DNA of 64,000 bases, from the NCBI RefSeq assembly GCF_000755145.1, contig NZ_CP009228.1, positions 1 through 64,000 of the forward strand, given 5' to 3'. Positions 35,363 to 43,881 of this stretch are shown in pieces; position 1 is the first letter of the stretch, and each line of letters starts with the position of its first letter. Under the pieces are notes generated by a model. That model searched no databases. It saw only the letters and a program-made list of their open reading frames with translations, and was not told where the DNA came from. Position numbers and translations under genes: made by a program. The stretch comes from Treponema putidum. GTDB taxonomy: Bacteria > Spirochaetota > Spirochaetia > Treponematales > Treponemataceae.

Positions 35363-37018
35363 ATGAAAAACTCATTTTTTAAAATTTTGTCGGCTGCATT
35401 TGCAGCTCTTGTTCTGTCCGCCGCTTGTTCAAAAGCCGATTTAAGCCGGCAAACTCAAAAAGGCGGGCACGTCGAAAACCTTGTTATCGGTACTAATTTA
35501 GTTCAGCAAAACGATTTTAGCACGCAAAGGCAGAGACCGGATGCCTTACAGTACAACGCTTTAACACAGGCAAATTTCGTATATACCGACAAAAACGGAA
35601 AAATCCAACCGTATTTTTTTAGGTCCTTTACCATTTCGAAAGATGCAAAACAATTGGTTTTTACTTTTCCTTTGACGGCAGTCTGGCATGACGGAAAGCC
35701 GGTTACAAAAGACGACATTCTTTTTACATTCGATTTTATGAAGAACGTAAGAAAAACGGGCTCTTTAAAAAACTTGGAAAAATGGGAAATTACCGGAGAA
35801 AACGAGTGTACACTCACCTTTTCGGAACCCGATGCTTATTATTGGATTAACAGTGCTGTTTTAAGCTCTTTTGTTCTCCCTAAACATGTTTGGGAAGGTG
35901 TTGAAGATTATCGGCAATATAACGGAAAGGATGCTACACTAGGCTGCGGACCTTACCGTCTTGTTTCTCATGATAAAGATTCCCAAACTTCCGTTTATGA
36001 AGCGGTTCCTCAAAATGCCTTTTTGGGTGAGCTTACCATTGACAAAATTACCGTACAGACTTATTCGGGCGAAGATACGCTTATGTTCGCAATGGCAAAC
36101 GGAGAAATCGATGCAATGTTCAATTATGCAAATTCCATTGACGTTACCGTAATCGATTCTTTTAAAGGAACCGAAGGCATAAATCTCGGTGAAAGCGACT
36201 ATGCCGGAAACTATCAGGTTACATACGGAATGGAAAGAAAACCTTGCACGGATATTGCTTTCCGCAAGGCTTGCAGGCTTGCATTCGATTACGGTAAACT
36301 TGCAGCAGTTATCAACGGACAGTACGGCACGGCACCGGGTGCGGGCATTATACCGCCTTCCTGTAAAGGCTTTGACCCATCCCTCCCCATTCTTAAAACC
36401 GACATAAAAGAAGCTGCTCGGCTTTTGGATGAGGCAGGCTACAAGGATATTAACGGGGACGGATTTAGAGAATATCCTGACGGCTCAGAATTAAAAGTTA
36501 TGGTAACGCAGCAATTTTCAACTAGAAATAAGGAACTGTTTAACCGGATGTCCGATGTAATTATGGCTTCTTTAAAAAACATAGGTGTTAAGACCTATGT
36601 CGATGAAGAGAGTTTACGGAATGATGAAGTTTGGGAACAAAATATAATTGACGGAAATTATGATATTTCAATCGGGTACACCACTTCAGGAATGGCTCAG
36701 TACACAAGTGCTTTTAGGTATTTTTTAGCCGATCCCAGATTTGAAGGCGAAAATACATGGATATGGGGAACCTTTCATAATGACGAATTTAAAGACACCT
36801 TTTTTGCCATGCAGCGAGCATCCGATGATGAGACCTACATTAAAAATGTAAGAAAACTTCAAGCTATGGCAAACGATGTAGCCTTTGCCCAAGCACTCTG
36901 TTGGGAAAAATGTTTTTTCCCGTATCGAACGGATAAGTATGAGGGCTGGGATAACTATCCTTCTTGGGGCGTCATCCATCCTACAACATGGTTTGAGCTT
37001 AGAACAATAAAAAAATAA
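35363..37018 (+). CDS. ABC importer solute-binding lipoprotein (family 5, peptide/nickel type), B12-regulated
   Basis: A 551-residue lipoprotein (lipobox L-S-A-A-C, Cys22) of the DppA/OppA/NikA class. Typical motifs are W-H-D-G-K-P-V-T-K-D-D (about 112-122), the F-T-F-D-F region after it, and C-G-P-Y-R-L-V-S (about 195). GGAGG precedes the ATG. It is the first gene of a complete binding-protein importer (two permeases and two ATPases). Because the operon follows a cobalamin riboswitch, the substrate is more likely a corrinoid, a cobalt complex or a metabolite replaced by B12-dependent chemistry than a general peptide. This is inference. Confidence 0.88.
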   Translation: MKNSFFKILSAAFAALVLSAACSKADLSRQTQKGGHVENLVIGTNLVQQNDFSTQRQRPDALQYNALTQANFVYTDKNGKIQPYFFRSFTISKDAKQLVFTFPLTAVWHDGKPVTKDDILFTFDFMKNVRKTGSLKNLEKWEITGENECTLTFSEPDAYYWINSAVLSSFVLPKHVWEGVEDYRQYNGKDATLGCGPYRLVSHDKDSQTSVYEAVPQNAFLGELTIDKITVQTYSGEDTLMFAMANGEIDAMFNYANSIDVTVIDSFKGTEGINLGESDYAGNYQVTYGMERKPCTDIAFRKACRLAFDYGKLAAVINGQYGTAPGAGIIPPSCKGFDPSLPILKTDIKEAARLLDEAGYKDINGDGFREYPDGSELKVMVTQQFSTRNKELFNRMSDVIMASLKNIGVKTYVDEESLRNDEVWEQNIIDGNYDISIGYTTSGMAQYTSAFRYFLADPRFEGENTWIWGTFHNDEFKDTFFAMQRASDDETYIKNVRKLQAMANDVAFAQALCWEKCFFPYRTDKYEGWDNYPSWGVIHPTTWFELRTIKK

Positions 37019-37033
37019 ACTTCCAAAGAAAAA

Positions 37034-38011
37034 ATGAGATCGACGGGAAAAAAATTTCTGTACGCAGTCTGTACGGTTTATATGATAATATCGCTCAGCT
37101 TTTTGCTCATTCATATTATGCCGGGGAAACCAATTATGTATTTGGTCGGGCAAGAAGAATATTATTATCTTTTGGATCAATACCCTGCCGAACTTGAAGC
37201 ATTAAAAATGAAATTCGGACTTGATGATTCGCTGTGGGTGCAATATAAAAAATATTTAAAATGTATTGCGACGCTCGATTTCGGGCGGGCCTATTCGAAT
37301 CATCAGCCCGTTTCAGAAAATGTTTTGCGGGCGGCAAAAAGCACTTTACTGCTTTCGATACCTACGTGGATTTTAGGCGGAATTTTAGGGGCGGTTTTGG
37401 GAACTCTTGCAGGCTGGCGGCCGAAAGGAATTTTTGACCGCATTACAACTCCGTTTTTTTTGTTTGTAAACACAATTCCATCAAACTGTATAGGCTTAAT
37501 TTTTCTTATTATATTTTCTTATAAACTTAAAATATTTCCTATAAACGGGATGGTAGGCCCCGGACTTTCGGGGGCTGAACGGTTTTGGAGTTTATTAAAC
37601 CATATGGCATTACCTCTTATCATTTTAATTCTTTCGCGTACGTCAGGAAATTTTATGCTTATGAAAAGCTCCGTCTCTCAAATCCGTAACGAGGATTATT
37701 TAATAACAGCGGAGTCAAAAGGATTGGAAGATAAAAAAGTGTTATTCCGTCACGTTTTATGTAATGCATTGCTTCCTTATTCAACATCGATTTCAATTCA
37801 GCTGGGCTGGTTATTATCGGGATCGATGATAGTTGAAGTTATTTTCGGCTGGAAAGGGATGGGCTCTCTTATGTTCGATGCGGTAAGCAGGAGGGATTTT
37901 CCGACAGCGCAACTGTGTTTTTTAATTTCGGCAGTAAGCGTTGTAGCCGCAAACTGGATCAGCGACATTGTAAATATCATAATAGACCCGCGTGTAAGGA
38001 GTGAGCAATGA
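37034..38011 (+). CDS. ABC importer permease (DppB/NikB type)
   Basis: An inner-membrane permease of 325 residues with six predicted helices. The N-terminus has L-L-I-H-I-M-P-G-K-P. The BPD-transp-1 EAA loop reads T-A-E-S-K-G-L-E-D-K-K-V-L-F-R-H (about residues 224-239). The C-terminus ends I-I-D-P-R-V-R. It forms a heterodimer with the next permease. The stop overlaps the next start (ATGA). Only a poor AAAGAAA ribosome site is present, so coupling to the upstream gene, 15 bp away, is likely. Confidence 0.9.
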   Translation: MRSTGKKFLYAVCTVYMIISLSFLLIHIMPGKPIMYLVGQEEYYYLLDQYPAELEALKMKFGLDDSLWVQYKKYLKCIATLDFGRAYSNHQPVSENVLRAAKSTLLLSIPTWILGGILGAVLGTLAGWRPKGIFDRITTPFFLFVNTIPSNCIGLIFLIIFSYKLKIFPINGMVGPGLSGAERFWSLLNHMALPLIILILSRTSGNFMLMKSSVSQIRNEDYLITAESKGLEDKKVLFRHVLCNALLPYSTSISIQLGWLLSGSMIVEVIFGWKGMGSLMFDAVSRRDFPTAQLCFLISAVSVVAANWISDIVNIIIDPRVRSEQ

Positions 38012-38820
38012 TACAATTTTCCGATATAAAAAAAATGCCCTCTTCTTTTAAAGCGGGGCTGATTATTGTTTTGACGGCGGTGATTATTGCAATTTTTGCG
38101 CCGGTTATCGCTCCATATGATCCGTATGAAATGGGAAATATTTATGAAAAGCCCGGCTTTAATCACCTTTTGGGAACGAATGATGTCGGACAGGATATTT
38201 TAAGCGAGCTGGTGTACGGTGCACGTGTTTCTCTTTTTGTCGGCTTTTTTGCGGCAATTATTATTACCGGCATCGGCGTTGTCTTTGCCCTGCTTTCAGG
38301 ATATTACGGGGGGCTTATCGATAGACTTATAACAGTACTTACCAATATTGCAATGTCAGTTCCGGGACTGCCGTTAACGGCCTTATTGGTGGCGTTTATG
38401 AAGCCCGGAAAATGGAATCTGATTATAGCTATGAGCATTACTGCGTGGACGGGAACCGCACGGATACTGCGTGCAAAAACAAAAGAAATTGCAGAACAGC
38501 CCTTTATAAAAATAGAAAAAGCCTTGGGAGTTTCAAATCTTATCATTATGTTTAAACACATATTGCCGAACCTTAAAGATATAATACTTATACGGGGTGT
38601 GCTTTCCGTTTCGGCAGCGATGGTAACGGAATCGGGCTTAAGTTTTTTAGGACTAGGAACCTATGGAGAAAAATCATGGGGTGCAATTTTGCGCTACGCT
38701 TTTTTTAGGCACAGCATTTTGCGCGGACAAATATGGTGGTACCTGCCTCCTATTATATGCATCTCGGTTACCGTTTTAGGTTTTATGCTTATAGGATATT
38801 ACGGCACAAAAAATGAATAA
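38008..38820 (+). CDS. ABC importer permease (DppC/NikC type)
   Basis: The second permease, 270 residues and about six helices. Near the N-terminus is P-V-I-A-P-Y-D-P-Y, then H-L-L-G-T-N-D-V-G-Q-D-I-L-S-E-L-V-Y-G-A-R, the standard DppC signature. The EAA loop is K-A-L-G-V-S-N-L-I-I-M-F-K-H-I-L-P (about 171-187). It overlaps both neighbours by four to eight bases, as expected of co-translated subunits. Confidence 0.9.
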   Translation: MIQFSDIKKMPSSFKAGLIIVLTAVIIAIFAPVIAPYDPYEMGNIYEKPGFNHLLGTNDVGQDILSELVYGARVSLFVGFFAAIIITGIGVVFALLSGYYGGLIDRLITVLTNIAMSVPGLPLTALLVAFMKPGKWNLIIAMSITAWTGTARILRAKTKEIAEQPFIKIEKALGVSNLIIMFKHILPNLKDIILIRGVLSVSAAMVTESGLSFLGLGTYGEKSWGAILRYAFFRHSILRGQIWWYLPPIICISVTVLGFMLIGYYGTKNE

Positions 38821-39766
38821 TATTGAAATAAACTTAACAGAGGCTCCTATTCTCAAAATAGAAAATTTAAGCGTTTCATTCGGTGCAAAAAATGCTCCGC
38901 AAGTTCTTCAAGATTTTAATTTAGATATTTTTGAAAGAGACAAAATTGCGGTTATAGGTGAAACGGGGAGCGGAAAAAGCGTTATGCTTTTAGCGGTATT
39001 AAAACTTTTACCTAAAAATGCAGCAGTACAGGGTTCCGCTTTTTTTAAGGATCGGAACCTTTTAAATCTTGACCGCAAAACTTTAAATTCCATTAGAGGT
39101 AAAGAAATATCCTACATTCCCCAAGGCAGCGGAAACTCTTTAAACCCTCTTCTTAAAGTGGGCTATCAAGTCGGAGAACCTCTTATAATTCATTACGGGT
39201 ATTCTAAAAAAAATGCGGAGGCAGAAGCAGTAAACCTTTTGCGCAAATTCAATTTAGGCAATGAACAAGAACGGGCAGTTCAGTATCCTCACACTTACAG
39301 CGGAGGAATGAAGCAGCGGGCTATGATTGCGATGGGCATTTCAGCCGGAGCGCATTTAATATTTGCCGATGAGCCTACAAAGGGCTTGGATTCAAGACGG
39401 CTTAAAATGGTTGAACAAGCATTTAAACTCCTAAAAGAAGAAACCTATCTTTGTGTTACTCACGACCTTAATTTTGCAAAAAACATAAGCAAAAAATTAT
39501 GCGTTATGCATTCTTCATACAGTGTAGAAATAGGACTTACCGAAGAAGTATTTGCAAAACCTTATCACCCGTATACCGAGGATATAATAAGGGCGATGCC
39601 CGAAAACGGACTACAGTATAAGGCAAAAAGTATGCAGCGTCCCGTTTATGAAACAGGATGCAGATATGCACCTAACTGTGAATACGCCTTTGACAAATGC
39701 AAACAACCCCCTCCCATGATCGAGATCGAAAAAAATAGAAAAGTAAGGTGCTGGAAATATGCTTGA
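38813..39766 (+). CDS. ABC importer ATPase (DppD type)
   Basis: A cytoplasmic ATPase of 317 residues. Walker A is G-E-T-G-S-G-K-S (about 44-51). The Q-loop lies around Y-I-P-Q-G-S-G-N-S-L-N-P. The signature is Y-S-G-G-M-K-Q-R (about 161-168), slightly divergent. Walker B is L-I-F-A-D-E-P-T and the switch is V-T-H-D-L. The C-terminal oligopeptide-type extension contains C-R-Y-A-P-N-C-E-Y-A-F-D-K-C, the cysteine motif typical of DppD/OppD. It overlaps the neighbouring genes on both sides. Confidence 0.9.
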   Translation: MNNIEINLTEAPILKIENLSVSFGAKNAPQVLQDFNLDIFERDKIAVIGETGSGKSVMLLAVLKLLPKNAAVQGSAFFKDRNLLNLDRKTLNSIRGKEISYIPQGSGNSLNPLLKVGYQVGEPLIIHYGYSKKNAEAEAVNLLRKFNLGNEQERAVQYPHTYSGGMKQRAMIAMGISAGAHLIFADEPTKGLDSRRLKMVEQAFKLLKEETYLCVTHDLNFAKNISKKLCVMHSSYSVEIGLTEEVFAKPYHPYTEDIIRAMPENGLQYKAKSMQRPVYETGCRYAPNCEYAFDKCKQPPPMIEIEKNRKVRCWKYA

Positions 39767-40424
39767 ACTTAAAAACATTTCTAAAACATATAAAAATACC
39801 CGTAAAAAAGATTTTGAAGCAGTTAAAAATATCAGTTTTTGCATAAATAAAAAAGAAACACTCGGTTTGATTGGGGACAGCGGAAGCGGCAAAACAACTA
39901 TCGGACAAATTATAACCGGCTTAATAATGCCGTCAAAAGGAGAAATGTTTTTTGAAAACGCCCCTCTCAAATATCCCGTTAATAGGGAAACAAAACGCAA
40001 AATTCAAATCCTTTTTCAGCATCCAGAAATATCTTTTAATCCCAAGCTGCACATCATAGATAGCTTAAAAGAACCCTACCGTATTTATTTAAAAGAAAAA
40101 GGAATGGAGAAAATTATTCGGGATATAAAAGAATTGGGCTTAAGAGAAGAACATCTTTACCGCTACCCGCGGGAATTGAGCGGAGGAGAATTGCAGCGTT
40201 TGGCTTTGGCAAGAATTCTTTCCATTACGCCTCAACTGATTGTCTTGGATGAGCCGACGGGAATGTTGGACAGCGTAAGCCAAGCACAGATTATCCGCTT
40301 GTTAAAAGAATATCAAAATACACATCAATCAAGTTATCTTTTTATAAGCCACGATATAGTTTTAGCGGAACAATTTTGTGACAGGCTTCTTTATATAAAA
40401 GAAGGACAGCTGGATTTTCAATGA
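39759..40424 (+). CDS. ABC importer ATPase (DppF type, short)
   Basis: The second ATPase, 221 residues, shorter than typical DppF (about 330) because it lacks the C-terminal cysteine domain. Walker A is G-D-S-G-S-G-K-T (about 41-48), the signature L-S-G-G-E-L-Q-R, Walker B L-I-V-L-D-E-P-T and the switch I-S-H-D-I. All catalytic parts are present, so the shortening is at the tail only. The gene ends the cobalamin-controlled operon. Confidence 0.88.
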   Translation: MLELKNISKTYKNTRKKDFEAVKNISFCINKKETLGLIGDSGSGKTTIGQIITGLIMPSKGEMFFENAPLKYPVNRETKRKIQILFQHPEISFNPKLHIIDSLKEPYRIYLKEKGMEKIIRDIKELGLREEHLYRYPRELSGGELQRLALARILSITPQLIVLDEPTGMLDSVSQAQIIRLLKEYQNTHQSSYLFISHDIVLAEQFCDRLLYIKEGQLDFQ

Positions 40425-40472
40425 CCGGACAAGCTGCAATTTTCAACCTAGACTAAACTGAAATAGGAATGA

Positions 40473-40502
40473 TTGCCGCAAGGCACTTGCCGTAAGGTAC
40501 TT
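40473..40502 (+). repeat. Tandem 14-bp hairpins after the importer operon
   Basis: TTGCCGCAAGGCAC and TTGCCGTAAGGTAC in tandem. Each folds as TGCC-GNAA-GGYA, a small stem with a GNRA-type loop. The purpose is unknown. Confidence 0.55.
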
Positions 40503-40511
40503 GCTTCTATA

Positions 40512-40540
40512 TTGACTCAAGAAACTATTTAAGCTAGAAT
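40512..40540 (+). promoter_or_regulatory. Promoter of the NifS-like gene, near-leaderless
   Basis: TTGACT (40512-40517), a 17-bp spacer, TAGAAT (40535-40540) and seven bases to the ATG at 40548. There is no Shine-Dalgarno. Confidence 0.65.
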
Positions 40541-40547
40541 AAGTCAT

Positions 40548-41714
40548 ATGAAAAAGCGTATTTTTTTAGATAATGCGGCCGGCGCTTTTCCTAAGGCACC
40601 CGGCCTTGAGCAAGCTCTTGCAATGGCAGTCAACATAGGCACTGGAAACATTAACCGCAGTACTTATAGTGAAACCGAAGAAGCCGGTCTTGATATCATA
40701 GAAACAAGGGAACTCTTATGTAAACTCTTTAATTTTAAGCCCGCCACTCACGTTATTTTTACATCAGGAGTTACGGCAAGTCTAAACTATATTATAAAAG
40801 GTTTTCTCAAATCAGGCGACAGAGTTTTAACAAGCTCCTTTGAGCATAATGCCGTAATGCGTCCTTTGGTTCAAATGGAAAAATTAGGCGTAAAGATTGA
40901 CCGTGTTCCTTCAATCGTAAAAAACGGAGGAGCTTTTGTAGACACCTCCTTAATCGAATCTATGATAAGACCTGAAACCCGCCTTGCCGTTTTTTCACAT
41001 GCTTCAAATGTAACGGGCTTTATTCAACCTATCGAAGAAATTGCCTCAATTCTAAAAAAACACAATATTCCTCTGGTAATAGACGGAGCTCAAAGTGCAG
41101 GCCACATTCCCGTCGACCTTGCACAATTAAAACCGGCAGCATTTTGCTTTACAGGCCATAAGGGCTTACTCGGCCCGCAAGGCACCGGAGGCATCTTATT
41201 CGATAAGGATTTTGCAAAAGAGGTTGAACCTCTTATCACAGGCGGAACCGGAAGTGCATCCGATTCGGAAGTAACGCCCTCCTTTATGCCGGATAAATTT
41301 GAAGCCGGGACTCAAAACATAATAGGAATTGCAGGTCTTCACCACAGCCTAAAATGGCTGGATAGTTTCGGGATTCAAAACATTCATAGCCGTGAACAAA
41401 AATTGCTTAAACTCTTTTTGGACGGAATAAAGGACATCCCTGTAAAAATAGCGGGAGGAGATTCAGCGGAAAACAGGGTCGGAATTATTTCGATAGATTT
41501 TTCCGAATTTATGGACAATGCGGAAGCCGGTGCAGCTCTCGAAGAAAAATACGGCATCCTTACCCGCTGCGGCCTCCATTGTTCACCTGCTGCTCATAAA
41601 TCGATAGGAACCTTTCCGCAAGGAGCGGTAAGGTTCTCGACAGGCCCCTTCACAATAGAAGAAGAAATTGAAACGGCAATAAGGGCAGTAAAGGAGCTTT
41701 GCTCAAGAGCTTAA
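40548..41714 (+). CDS. NifS/CsdA-like cysteine desulfurase or selenocysteine lyase (class V aminotransferase)
   Basis: A PLP enzyme of 388 residues that should release sulfur or selenium from cysteine or selenocysteine. The N-terminus has D-N-A-A-G. The PLP region includes V-I-D-G-A-Q-S-A-G-H and the Schiff-base Lys205 in T-G-H-K-G-L-L-G. The catalytic Cys is in R-C-G-L-H-C-S-P (about residue 345). This resembles the branch of class V enzymes often found beside selD. It converges on selD with a four-base overlap, and YedE, TusA-like and DUF3343 genes lie nearby, so a selenium-delivery role is likely. No ribosome site is visible before the ATG. Confidence 0.88.
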   Translation: MKKRIFLDNAAGAFPKAPGLEQALAMAVNIGTGNINRSTYSETEEAGLDIIETRELLCKLFNFKPATHVIFTSGVTASLNYIIKGFLKSGDRVLTSSFEHNAVMRPLVQMEKLGVKIDRVPSIVKNGGAFVDTSLIESMIRPETRLAVFSHASNVTGFIQPIEEIASILKKHNIPLVIDGAQSAGHIPVDLAQLKPAAFCFTGHKGLLGPQGTGGILFDKDFAKEVEPLITGGTGSASDSEVTPSFMPDKFEAGTQNIIGIAGLHHSLKWLDSFGIQNIHSREQKLLKLFLDGIKDIPVKIAGGDSAENRVGIISIDFSEFMDNAEAGAALEEKYGILTRCGLHCSPAAHKSIGTFPQGAVRFSTGPFTIEEEIETAIRAVKELCSRA

Positions 41715-42775
41715 CTCACCCTAAGAATTTTTTCTTCCCGCTTGGTAACAAGGCCTATAATGGCAGGCTTTCCGCAAGGCGTATTTTCCAAAGCTTGGGA
41801 CAGTTCTTCGTAAAGAGCGGCAGCATCTTCCTTGTCTACCGAAATCAAAAGTCCTCCCGAAGTTTGAGGATCGAACATCAGGTCTTGGTAGGCAAGGGGA
41901 ACATTTTCAAAGACAACATTATCTCCCACAAAATTTCTATTGGAGTAAACTCCTGCCGGCATCAAACCCATTTGGGCGCTTTCAATTACGGATTTATAAA
42001 TAGGAACGGATTTATAATCGACTTCAATACTCATTCCGCTTCCCTTTCCCATCTCGTAAAGATGACCGAGTAGGCCGAAACCGGTAATATCGGTACAGGC
42101 GTTTATCTTGTATTTTACCATGATGTTACGAGCCTTCGCATTTAAAAAAGCCATAGCTTTATAACAGCGGTCAAGCTCTTCCGGCGGCGACATGTCGGCT
42201 TTTGAAGCCGTAAGTAAAGTACCCGTACCGATGGGCTTCGTCAAAATTAAAACATCGCCTTCCTTTGCGGTAGAATTTTCTAAAATTTTTTTAGGATGAA
42301 CAAAGCCGTTTACAGCCAAACCGTACTTGGGCGAATCATCATAAATAGTATGGCCGCCGCAGACTATAGCACCGGCCTCATAAACCTTATCAAAACCGCC
42401 TCGTAAAATTTCTTTTATCATATCTTCAGGCATATCCTTGGTAATACAAAAAAGATTTAGGGCGAGCTTAGGCTCCCCGCCCATCGCATAAATGTCGCTT
42501 AAAGAATTTGCGGCGGCAACTTGCCCGAATATATAGGGATCGCCTGAAACGGGCGGGAAAAAATCTATAGTAGATATAAGAGCCGTTTCATCGTTTATCT
42601 TATAAACGGCCGCATCATCCGAAGTATTAAAACCTACGAGTAAGTTATCGTCATTCCTTACGGAAAAGTTTTTTAAAAGTTTATCGAGTGCACCCGCACT
42701 CAGCTTTGCACCTCAGCCGGGATTCTTTGCAGCTTTTAATAAATCAAAATTTTCGTTAATAAATGAACAGCCCAT
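41711..42775 (-). CDS. selD: Selenide, water dikinase, itself a selenoprotein (UGA at codon 21)
   Basis: SelD makes monoselenophosphate from selenide and ATP, the selenium donor for tRNA-Sec. The reading frame runs from ATG 42775 (GGAGGG upstream) to 41711, giving 354 residues, if the in-frame TGA at 42713-42715 is read as selenocysteine. It falls exactly in the active-site motif N-P-G-U-G-A-K-L, where other SelD proteins have Cys or Sec. Later motifs confirm the family: N-T-S-D-D-A-A-V-Y, S-T-I-D-F-F-P-P-V, D-I-Y-A-M-G-G-E-P and D-I-T-G-F-G-L-L-G-H. A SECIS hairpin follows the UGA. Treating only the part after the stop as a gene would lose the catalytic N-terminus. Confidence 0.95.
42686..42715 (-). 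promoter_or_regulatory. SECIS element in selD
   Basis: Eleven bases after the UGA (42713-42715), GAGTGC (42696-42701) pairs perfectly with GCACTC (42686-42691) around a GGGT loop. The distance and the GG in the apical loop match the bacterial SECIS that SelB recognises. Confidence 0.85.
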
Positions 42776-42798
42776 ATCAACCCTCCTTAAACCTATTT

Positions 42799-42891
42799 GC
42801 GATGTTTAAAATTGAGTCATCGAAATATAAGGCCTTAATTTTAAACTCACCGGCCATCTTTAAAAATCCGGCAAGATTTTTAAAGATGGCC
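42799..42891 (+). repeat. Double-hairpin repeat, copy 1
   Basis: Stem 1 pairs 42804-42813 with 42837-42846. Stem 2 pairs 42852-42868 with 42875-42891 (17 bp, perfect). It shares GCGATGTTT, AAACTC and CATCTYTAAAAATC with copy 2 at 43790. Together with promoter sequence it fills the gap between selD and the FMN-binding gene. Confidence 0.8.
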
Positions 42892-42938
42892 ATAGTATCT
42901 CATAATTTTAGATTATAGTCAAGCCAAGAAAAAAGGTA

Positions 42939-42967
42939 TTGAAAATTCAATTTAATAATAGTATACT
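42939..42967 (+). promoter_or_regulatory. Promoter of the FMN-binding protein gene
   Basis: TTGAAA (42939-42944), a 17-bp spacer and TATACT (42962-42967). Confidence 0.65.
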
Positions 42968-43001
42968 CTTTCTAACAAAATTTTATTTACGGAGAAAGAT
43001 T

Positions 43002-43631
43002 ATGAAAATAAGTAAAAAGATAAAAGCTATAGGGTTCTTTATAACGGCTCTTTTAGTATTTGCTTTTGCTAGTGAACCGGAGCTGCTTTATGGTACTTCA
43101 AAAGTAGCAGGCTCATCCTCTACCGGTTCTAATTATGAGTACGGATATTCGGTATGTATTGATGTAGCCATTGATGAACAAGGTAAAGTTATAAAAGTAA
43201 GCGATGACGAAAAAAACACGGAGGCATCTATCGAAGCCGATGTTATAGGAACTGCAGCAAGCAACAAAGTTTACTGGAAAAAATATTTATCAGGAAAAGG
43301 CTTTGAAAAGTATAAAAACTTGACATTAAAAGACATAAAAAAAATGGATGTAGGCTTTCCAGGCAGCCCGGGAGCCGATGCAGTAGGAGGAGCGACGGCT
43401 TCTTCTCTAGCGGTAAAAGAGGCTGTTCTTCAAGCATTGGCCTTAGATGCTTCAATTAAGGAGCTTGAAAACTACAAAAATCCCGACAACTATAAAAAGG
43501 GAGAACAAAAAAAATTGGAAAAAATAGTTAAAGAAGGAAAAGCTCATCTGGAAACTTTAGAAACTTATGAAGAAATAGAAAATGCCCTTGCAGAATTAAA
43601 ACAAAAATTGGATGCGTTAAAAACAAAATAG
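43002..43631 (+). CDS. Exported FMN-binding-domain protein
   Basis: The ATG at 43002 follows ACGGAG. A signal peptide covers about residues 1-24 (ending F-A-F-A-S). The FMN_bind domain spans about 40-160 with V-G-G-A-T-A-S-S, the flavin-attachment motif (compare S/T-G-A-T), followed by L-A-V-K-E-A-V. The last 50 residues are a Lys/Glu-rich helical tail, perhaps a coiled coil. It probably carries flavin in the periplasm. It lies between selD and the DUF3343-TusA-YedE genes, so a link with selenium redox chemistry is possible but unproven. A similar domain occurs at 7975-8397. Confidence 0.82.
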   Translation: MKISKKIKAIGFFITALLVFAFASEPELLYGTSKVAGSSSTGSNYEYGYSVCIDVAIDEQGKVIKVSDDEKNTEASIEADVIGTAASNKVYWKKYLSGKGFEKYKNLTLKDIKKMDVGFPGSPGADAVGGATASSLAVKEAVLQALALDASIKELENYKNPDNYKKGEQKKLEKIVKEGKAHLETLETYEEIENALAELKQKLDALKTK

Positions 43632-43668
43632 ACTTTTAGACAATACAACGACGCACGAATAAAAAAGC

Positions 43669-43771
43669 GGCGGCAGTATTTATAGAAATGCTCCAAACCG
43701 GAAAGTTTCCGTAACACTGCCGCCTTTAATCGCACTATTGGAAGCCTCTAAAAACATCAGTTTTTAGAGGC
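43669..43771 (+). terminator. Two hairpins after the FMN-binding gene
   Basis: GGCGGCAGT (43669-43677) pairs with ACTGCCGCC (43716-43724), followed by TTTAAT. A second, perfect 12-bp stem is 43744-43755 with 43760-43771, followed by TTTCC. Either may end transcription from the FMN-binding gene. Confidence 0.6.
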
Positions 43772-43789
43772 TTTCCTCAAATTTAATTT

Positions 43790-43879
43790 ACGATGTTTTT
43801 CATAAGTCATTGATATATAAAGACTTATGAAAAACTCGTTGGTCATCTCTAAAATCCAACAAGATTTTTAGAGATGACC
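43790..43879 (+). repeat. Double-hairpin repeat, copy 2
   Basis: Stem 1 pairs 43795-43808 with 43822-43835 (14 bp, perfect). Stem 2 pairs 43841-43856 with 43863-43879 with one bulge. The linkers match copy 1 while stem 1 is a different sequence, so base pairing is conserved rather than sequence. It ends three bases before the DUF3343 stop codon. Confidence 0.8.
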
Positions 43880-43881
43880 GA

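Noticed and set aside
37034-40424. Possible horizontal origin of the B12-linked importer
   Set aside because: Base composition and style do not differ clearly from neighbours, and no mobile-element remnants are seen.
42713-42715. In-frame stop codon suggesting selD is a pseudogene
   Set aside because: The TGA is at the known Sec/Cys catalytic position, a SECIS hairpin follows, and tRNA-Sec is present in the window.
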